From Serratia bockelmannii (GTDB lineage Bacteria; Pseudomonadota; Gammaproteobacteria; Enterobacterales; Enterobacteriaceae), in contig NZ_VOUX01000004.1 in assembly GCF_008011855.1 (NCBI RefSeq), positions 62,001 through 126,000 on the forward strand: a stretch of DNA of 64,000 nt, in the 5' to 3' direction. The position numbers and the translations under genes are program-made. Below the pieces are notes generated by a model. The model was not told the origin of the DNA. It searched no databases and saw nothing but the letters and a program-made list of their open reading frames with translations. Positions 59,427 through 64,000 of the stretch are shown one piece after another; the first letter of the stretch is position 1, and every line of letters starts with the position of its first letter.

Positions 59427-59950
59427 GATGGCTCCTTGGTAAATTCGGGTAAATCGGCGAGGCGCCGCTGCCGCATCAGTTCGGCGCGTTGATATATGCC
59501 ATCGCTTGCCGCCGGCCCTGGCGCCAGCGTAATGAACTGCGGCGGCACCGGCTGTTGGGTATCACGATTGACCAACTGGACTTGGATCGGCCGATCGTTG
59601 CGTCCGTCGACCAACAGGGCGCTGACGTCCCCGTCGGTCAGATGATTGTTGCCCCATTGTGAGAGCGCCGCCAACACCGGGAGAAAATCGTTGCCGCGCT
59701 CAGTAAGCAGGTAGTGATAGCGCACCGGCCGCGTTTGATAACGTTCTTTATACAGAATGCCGTGGGCCACTAAATCCTTCAGGCGACGCGCCAGTAGCGT
59801 GGGTGACATCCCCAGACTTTGTTGGAATTCGTCGAATTTGGACAACCCCTGAAAGGCATCACGCAGGATCAGAATGCTCCACCATTCCCCGACGCGATCT
59901 AATGAACGCGCGACGGGGCAAGGTGCATCGCTAAAGCGGGTTTTTTGCAT
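59423..59950 (-). CDS. HxlR-family transcriptional regulator
   Basis: 175 residues from ATG 59950. The winged HTH starts PCPVARSLDRVGEWWSILILRDAFQG, with the conserved Cys, and LLARRLKDLVAHGILYKERYQTRPVRYHYLLTERG is the family signature. HxlR regulators often sense electrophiles through that Cys. Start uncertain: GAAAGG sits almost on the ATG. An ATG at 59995 adds 15 residues but would overlap the TACAATAATTGTA palindrome (59966-59978), a better operator than coding sequence. Cotranscribed and translationally coupled with the FabF-like gene, so it probably controls it. The inducer is unknown. Confidence 0.85.
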   Translation of the reverse strand: MQKTRFSDAPCPVARSLDRVGEWWSILILRDAFQGLSKFDEFQQSLGMSPTLLARRLKDLVAHGILYKERYQTRPVRYHYLLTERGNDFLPVLAALSQWGNNHLTDGDVSALLVDGRNDRPIQVQLVNRDTQQPVPPQFITLAPGPAASDGIYQRAELMRQRRLADLPEFTKEPS

Positions 59951-59965
59951 ACCTTTCTCACTAAG

Positions 59966-59978
59966 TACAATAATTGTA
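59966..59978. promoter_or_regulatory. Palindrome before the HxlR gene, candidate auto-operator
   Basis: TACAATAATTGTA, six-base arms around one A, located 16 bases before the ATG at 59950. HxlR proteins bind short AT-rich palindromes close to their own starts. Binding is inferred. Confidence 0.4.
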
Positions 59979-60089
59979 GTTACTATGCTAGTCATGTTAG
60001 AGGATCTTGAGGGGCAAGAGAATAACCGGATGCAAAAAAAGCGCTATTGCACTGATGCGGGGAGTGAGGGAGGCCGCCTTTCAGGCTGC

Positions 60090-60209
60090 CTATTGCTTTG
60101 GCCGCTTCGGGTAAGAATAGGGTAAAGACCTATGGGGGAAGACATTTCGGTGAAGGGCGATGAAATAAGGTACACCCAGCATCAATGCCAACGTGATGAG
60201 ATATTCCAT
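60090..60209 (-). CDS. Candidate small membrane ORF, 39 residues
   Basis: MEYLITLALMLGVPYFIALH, then RNVFPHRSLPYSYPKRPKQ, ending in TAG at 60092. The first 20 residues look like one membrane span. The frame is open in-frame some 35 codons further upstream without an ATG, GTG or TTG, reading a hydrophobic stretch (HLLLAAVGV), so this may be the tail of a lost membrane gene. No good ribosome site precedes the ATG. I do not recognise it. Chance is possible. Confidence 0.2.
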   Translation of the reverse strand: MEYLITLALMLGVPYFIALHRNVFPHRSLPYSYPKRPKQ

Positions 60210-60257
60210 AACGCCGACGGCGGCTAAAAGAAGATGCGGATGGTCTTTGAAAGTCGG

Positions 60258-60301
60258 GAAGTAAGAGAAAGAAATGCCATCACGTTTCGACGTGATGGCA
60301 T
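60258..60301 (-). terminator. Intrinsic terminator after fabA
   Basis: Perfect 12-bp stem ATGCCATCACGT/ACGTGATGGCAT (60274-60285, 60290-60301), loop TTCG on the plus strand (CGAA on the minus). On the minus strand TTTCTTTCTCTTAC follows. It lies 50 bases after the fabA stop. Confidence 0.7.
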
Positions 60302-60350
60302 GCGAAGAGCGTTAGAAGAGAAGGCAGTGGCCGCCTTCCCGCCAGCGTGA

Positions 60351-60869
60351 TTAGAACGCGGTGGTATCTTTGAACAGGCCCACTTTCAGATCGGTGGCGG
60401 TATAGATCACTTCACCGTCAACCAGCACTTCGCCATCGGCGACGCCCATGATCAGTTTGCGGGTAATGACGCGTTTGAAGTTAATACGATAGGTTACCTT
60501 CTTCGCGGTTGGCAGCACCTGGCCGGTGAACTTGACTTCACCGACGCCCAGCGCGCGGCCTTTGCCTTCGCCACCCAGCCAACCGAGGTAGAAACCGACC
60601 AGCTGCCACATCGCATCCAGGCCCAGGCAGCCAGGCATGACCGGATCGCCGATAAAGTGGCAACCGAAGAACCATAGGTCCGGATTAATATCCAGTTCCG
60701 CTTCCACATAACCTTTGTTGTGAGTCCCGCCGTCTTCGGTCATTTTGACCACGCGGTCCATCATCAACATGTTACCCGCCGGCAACGGTGGGCCACCGGC
60801 GCCGAACAGCTCGCCACGGCCGGATGCTTCGAGGTCTTCTTTCGTATAGGAATCGCGTTTATCTACCAT
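60351..60869 (-). CDS. fabA: 3-hydroxydecanoyl-ACP dehydratase/isomerase
   Basis: 172 residues. Dehydrates 3-hydroxydecanoyl-ACP and isomerises the trans-2 product to cis-3, the branch point for unsaturated fatty acids. The hot-dog fold active site is [24 protein letters not shown] with His71 and Asp85. [25 protein letters not shown] and [10 protein letters not shown] are conserved. FabR-type palindrome upstream. Convergent neighbours to the left are the extra KAS unit. Confidence 0.97.
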   Translation of the reverse strand: MVDKRDSYTKEDLEASGRGELFGAGGPPLPAGNMLMMDRVVKMTEDGGTHNKGYVEAELDINPDLWFFGCHFIGDPVMPGCLGLDAMWQLVGFYLGWLGGEGKGRALGVGEVKFTGQVLPTAKKVTYRINFKRVITRKLIMGVADGEVLVDGEVIYTATDLKVGLFKDTTAF

Positions 60870-60907
60870 GTTCTCAGTAAGCCTTATTTTAATGAAGGAC
60901 GCAGGTT

Positions 60908-60925
60908 AGCTAACACGTGTACGCT
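60908..60925. promoter_or_regulatory. FabR operator before fabA
   Basis: On the minus strand AGCGTACACGTGTTAGCT, the FabR site of E. coli fabA as I recall it. FabR represses fabA and fabB in response to acyl-CoA/acyl-ACP. It is 39 bases before the start. Confidence 0.75.
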
Positions 60926-60937
60926 GAACAAGTCCGA

Positions 60938-62686
60938 TCAGCCGTGGTTGAACCAGTTGAGCCAGCGTAGCGGCCACGGACGGCGGCGTTCCTGCAGGCT
61001 CACCTGCGCAATCCGTTCCTGAATGGCCGCCAACAAATTCGGCTGTTGTTCGTCAGAGTAGAGGCAACCTGTGAGCAAAGGCAAGGCTTCCGCCGCGCTC
61101 TCTACCGCCCACAGATGGAATTGCCCTTCGCGTACCGCGTCGACGATATCCTGGCGCAAGCACAGGTGGCGCACGTTGGTTGCGGGCAAGACGACACCCT
61201 GTTTGCCCGTCAGGCCGCGGCGTAAACAAACCTCGAAGAAACCTTCGATCTTTTCGTTAACGCCACCTATCGGCTGTACGTTGCCAAATTGGTCGACGGA
61301 GCCGGTGACGGCGATCTGCTGGGTGATCGGTTGCTGTGACAGGGCGCTGATCAATGCGCACAGCTCAGCCAGCGAGGCGCTGTCACCGTCCACTTCACCA
61401 TACGATTGCTCAAAGACGATGGAAGCGGAGAAGGGCAGTTGCTGATCAAGATCCAGTTCGGCGATCAGGAACGCCTGCATGATCATCATGCCTTTAGCAT
61501 GCAGGTTGCCGCCCAGTTCGGCTTTGCGCTCGACGTCGGTGAACTCGCCGTCGCCGAGATGCACAACGCAACTGATGCGCGACGGTTCACCAAAGCTGCG
61601 TGGATGGCCCGGATAATCCAGGACTGACAGACCGTTGATCTGCCCCACCACTTCGCCCTCGGTCTCAATCAGGATCTGACCCAGCTCGATCTCATCCTGC
61701 ATACGCTCGGCCAGATAGCTTTCACGCCATTCGCGGGCATTTAACGCCGCTTCAAGCGCTTTGGCCGTAATGCGGTCCTCTTCGGCATACAGTGCGGCTT
61801 CGGACAGTTGCTGGCCAAGCCAAACCGGCGAAAGTGGCAGGATGCCCTGGTCGCCACTGTAACGCACTGCCTGGACGAGCAGCGGCGGCCAGGCGTCGGT
61901 CGCCAGCATCGGCAACTGCTGGTCGGCAATCACGCCGTTGACGTAGCCGCACCACTGCGTCATATCATCAATTTCAGTCAGCTGCAGGTCGTCTTCGAAT
62001 TCACCGTAGATCGCTTGTTCACTCAGCTCAGGCTCGATATCGTGAAAATCGGCCAGGCCGTGACGATCGCCGACCACAATCAGCCGAAGATCCAGCGGCA
62101 TCGGTGGAATGGCTACCGGCAGCGGGCGGGTTTCGTCTGGCGAAACCCAATGGAACTCACGCTGGCCGATCATCTGCTTCAGCCGCAGCCACAGTAACGG
62201 CTGAGCAAGCAGCGCACGTGCCGACAGAATCAGAATGCCGCCGTTGGCCTGGTGCACCAGACCCGGCTGTAGGGTAATGTCGCCATTGTGGATCCGTACG
62301 CAGCCAAACAGCTGTTCCGGTTCAATCCACTCCTGGAACAGGCAAGCACCGCCGGCGGCGAAAGGTTCATCGCCACGGCTGGCCGGTTCTACGCTGACCT
62401 TGCCATCGTGAATGACATAGTGGCTGCCGCAGCATGCCGTGTTTTTCGGCAGCAGGGGTTTGACGGCGTTAGCAACCAGTTCCAGATACTCTCGCGTTTC
62501 TTGCGCTTTCAACAGCATGAAACGCGGTGGCGATTGAGGGTGGCAAAATAGCGTCAGGGCATTTTCCAGCCGAGGCTGAATGGCGGAAAAGGGCACGGGT
62601 GCCAACTGAGCGGCGGTATCAAATATCGCCTGATAAGGCGTTACGTCCGGCAATAAAGATTGCCATTCAAGTCGGTTATTGGTCAA
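60938..62686 (-). CDS. lonH: Lon-like protease LonH (YcbZ), TTG start
   Basis: 582 residues (E. coli 586), start TTG at 62686. MTNNRLEWQSLLPD aligns with the E. coli N-terminus and no ATG exists nearby upstream. Unlike Lon it has a degenerate ATPase part: LVHQANGGILILSARALL is the sensor-type region, with no Walker A visible. The C-terminal Lon protease domain has catalytic Ser in DGDSASLAEL and Lys in GGVNEKIEGFFEV. Target and role are not established. Divergent from matP. No ribosome site was seen before the TTG, so weak initiation is likely. Confidence 0.92.
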   Translation of the reverse strand: MTNNRLEWQSLLPDVTPYQAIFDTAAQLAPVPFSAIQPRLENALTLFCHPQSPPRFMLLKAQETREYLELVANAVKPLLPKNTACCGSHYVIHDGKVSVEPASRGDEPFAAGGACLFQEWIEPEQLFGCVRIHNGDITLQPGLVHQANGGILILSARALLAQPLLWLRLKQMIGQREFHWVSPDETRPLPVAIPPMPLDLRLIVVGDRHGLADFHDIEPELSEQAIYGEFEDDLQLTEIDDMTQWCGYVNGVIADQQLPMLATDAWPPLLVQAVRYSGDQGILPLSPVWLGQQLSEAALYAEEDRITAKALEAALNAREWRESYLAERMQDEIELGQILIETEGEVVGQINGLSVLDYPGHPRSFGEPSRISCVVHLGDGEFTDVERKAELGGNLHAKGMMIMQAFLIAELDLDQQLPFSASIVFEQSYGEVDGDSASLAELCALISALSQQPITQQIAVTGSVDQFGNVQPIGGVNEKIEGFFEVCLRRGLTGKQGVVLPATNVRHLCLRQDIVDAVREGQFHLWAVESAAEALPLLTGCLYSDEQQPNLLAAIQERIAQVSLQERRRPWPLRWLNWFNHG

Positions 62687-62896
62687 AGTGTTAGATGCAA
62701 TCGTTAAAAAGGGAAAGGGCGATTATACAAGAATAACGGCAGCTTGATACATGTGGAGTGCCAGTTGGCATCAGGGAGTTTGACATCACGCGGTGACTGT
62801 GCAAAAAACAGTCTAAAAGACGGCTTAATTGCCGGGGAAATTCGGCGCAAAGCTGTTATGCTTATTTGAAGTTACGCGGTCACTGAAGAGCTCAAG

Positions 62897-63355
62897 ATGA
62901 AATATCAGCAACTGGAAAATCTAGAGAGCGGTTGGAAATGGAAGTACCTGGTGAAGAAGCACCGGGAAGGGGAGCTTATTACCCGCTACATTGAAAACAG
63001 CGCTGCTCAGGAAGCGGTTAACGAGCTGCTGAAGCTGGAAAATGAGCCGGTAAAGGTACTTGCATGGATTGCCGCTCATATGAATCCGGAACTGGATAAC
63101 CGGATGAAGCAAACAATCCGCGCCCGCCGCAAACGTCATTTTAACGCAGAACATCAGCATACGCGTAAAAAATCTATCGATCTGGAGTTTTTGGTTTGGC
63201 AACGATTAGCTGCCCTGGCGCGCCGCCGTGGCGTTACGCTTTCGGAAACCGTCGTGCAACTTATCGAAGACGCTGAACGCAAAGAAAAGTATGCAAACCA
63301 GATGTCATCGTTGAAAGAAGACTTGAAGGCGATTCTTGGCAAAGATCCCAAGTAA
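62897..63355 (+). CDS. matP: Ter macrodomain organiser MatP
   Basis: 152 residues (E. coli 150). DNA-binding protein that binds the 13-bp matS sites, bridges them, and displaces MukBEF from the terminus. N-terminal four-helix bundle ([31 protein letters not shown]), ribbon-helix-helix domain ([35 protein letters not shown]) and C-terminal coiled-coil ([18 protein letters not shown]). Weak ribosome site (GAAGAG). Followed by a bidirectional terminator shared with ompA. Confidence 0.96.
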   Translation: MKYQQLENLESGWKWKYLVKKHREGELITRYIENSAAQEAVNELLKLENEPVKVLAWIAAHMNPELDNRMKQTIRARRKRHFNAEHQHTRKKSIDLEFLVWQRLAALARRRGVTLSETVVQLIEDAERKEKYANQMSSLKEDLKAILGKDPK

Positions 63356-63416
63356 GTGCGTGAGAGCGCCTTTGTGGCGTTTGGCCTTGAAGGGTTGTGG
63401 CAACAACAATAGGACG

Positions 63417-63447
63417 AAAAAAAACCCCGCTAGGCGGGGTTTTTTAT
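63417..63447. terminator. Bidirectional terminator between matP and ompA
   Basis: Stem AAAACCCCGC/GCGGGGTTTT (63421-63430, 63434-63443), loop TAG, with A-run and T-run on both sides. Confidence 0.9.
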
Positions 63448-63460
63448 TAGGCGAGTAAAC

Positions 63461-64000
63461 TTAGCCCTGAGGCTGAGTTACAACGTCTTTGATACCTTTA
63501 ACTTCGATCTCTACGCGACGATCTGGTGCCAGGCAAGCGATCTGAGCTTTGGTAGCGCGGCCAGATTTGTAGCCACAGGTGTTGCCAGTAACTGCATCTG
63601 CTTCACCCATACCACGTGCAGAGATTTTGTCTGACGGGATGCCTTTGGAGACCAGGTAGTCAACAACGCTTTGTGCGCGCTGTTCGGACAGTTTCTGGTT
63701 GTACTGGTCAGAACCAACGGCGTCGGTGTAACCCAGAACAACTACAGAACCGTCTTTAGGATCCATGGAGCTCAGCTGGGTGTACAGCTGATCCAGAGCC
63801 TGCTGGCCTTCTGCTTTCAGAGTAGACTTGTTGAAGTTGAACAGCACGTCAGACTTCAGAGTGAAACGCTTGGTTTCAACAACTGGAGCCGGAGCTGGAG
63901 CTGGTGCTGGAGCAACTACGTCATCCTGACCGAAGCGGTAAGAAACGCCCAGGCTCAGCATGGTGTTGTCTGGACGTGCGCCAACGGTACCTGCGTCACC
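63461..64000 (-). CDS. ompA: Outer-membrane protein OmpA, C-terminal part (N-terminus off window)
   Basis: 180 codons in frame from the right edge, with stop at 63461. The end of the beta-barrel ([13 protein letters not shown]), an Ala-Pro linker ([14 protein letters not shown]), then the OmpA-like periplasmic domain that binds peptidoglycan: [43 protein letters not shown] (Asp and Arg contacts) and the Cys pair [21 protein letters not shown]. It anchors the outer membrane to the wall and is a conserved antigen. Codon bias is that of very high expression. Confidence 0.96.
   Translation of the reverse strand, partial: GDAGTVGARPDNTMLSLGVSYRFGQDDVVAPAPAPAPAPVVETKRFTLKSDVLFNFNKSTLKAEGQQALDQLYTQLSSMDPKDGSVVVLGYTDAVGSDQYNQKLSEQRAQSVVDYLVSKGIPSDKISARGMGEADAVTGNTCGYKSGRATKAQIACLAPDRRVEIEVKGIKDVVTQPQG

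Noticed and set aside
59874-60125. Plus-strand frame across the HxlR start
   Set aside because: It is antisense to the regulator for half its length and has no ribosome site.

Overview
The window is a stretch of enterobacterial chromosome. It follows the Escherichia coli ycaO-to-ompA segment (about 1.0 Mb on the E. coli map) nearly gene for gene. Protein matches recalled from E. coli are very close throughout. The high GC, and an L-asparaginase gene and a YdcJ/HglS-type gene at positions where E. coli lacks them, suggest Serratia or a close relative such as S. marcescens. The genus is an inference. I see no rRNA, tRNA, CRISPR array, insertion sequence or prophage.

Layout: (1) 1-8.7 kb: ycaO (cut by the left edge), ansB, serC-aroA, cmk, rpsA, ihfB. 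(2) 8.9-19.1 kb: comEC-msbA-lpxK, then an accessory interval (a reverse-strand HglS/YdcJ dioxygenase and two cold-shock proteins), then ycaQ, a candidate unlisted small gene with a perfect CRP-type palindrome inside it, and ycaR-kdsB. (3) 19.2-28.3 kb: ycbJ, elyC, and the cmoM-mukF-mukE-mukB operon with overlapping genes. (4) 28.5-31.8 kb: envelope and detoxification genes ldtD, mepK, gloC. (5) 31.9-42.5 kb: aspC, an OmpF-type porin with its OmpR-type promoter, asnS, pncB, a membrane diguanylate cyclase not found here in E. coli, and pepN. (6) 42.5-46.8 kb: the ssuEADCB alkanesulfonate operon. (7) 47-57.6 kb: pyrD, zapC, ycbX, rlmKL, uup, pqiABC. (8) 57.9-64 kb: rmf, then an inserted two-gene unit (HxlR regulator plus a FabF-like ketoacyl synthase), then fabA, lonH, matP and the C-terminal part of ompA (cut by the right edge).

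Several neighbours act together. LdtD makes 3-3 peptidoglycan cross-links and MepK next door cuts them. MukFEB is the condensin and MatP, 35 kb away, keeps it out of the terminus domain. MsbA and LpxK (with KdsB) serve lipopolysaccharide. FabA and the extra FabF-like enzyme both belong to fatty-acid synthesis. The observations most worth a second look are the small ORF with the CRP-like palindrome before ycaR, the apparent ATC start of comEC, the HxlR-FabF unit beside fabA, the degenerate second cold-shock protein, and the cysteine pair in a porin loop. Nothing here is a clear new multi-gene system. These are modest accessory features in a conserved backbone.
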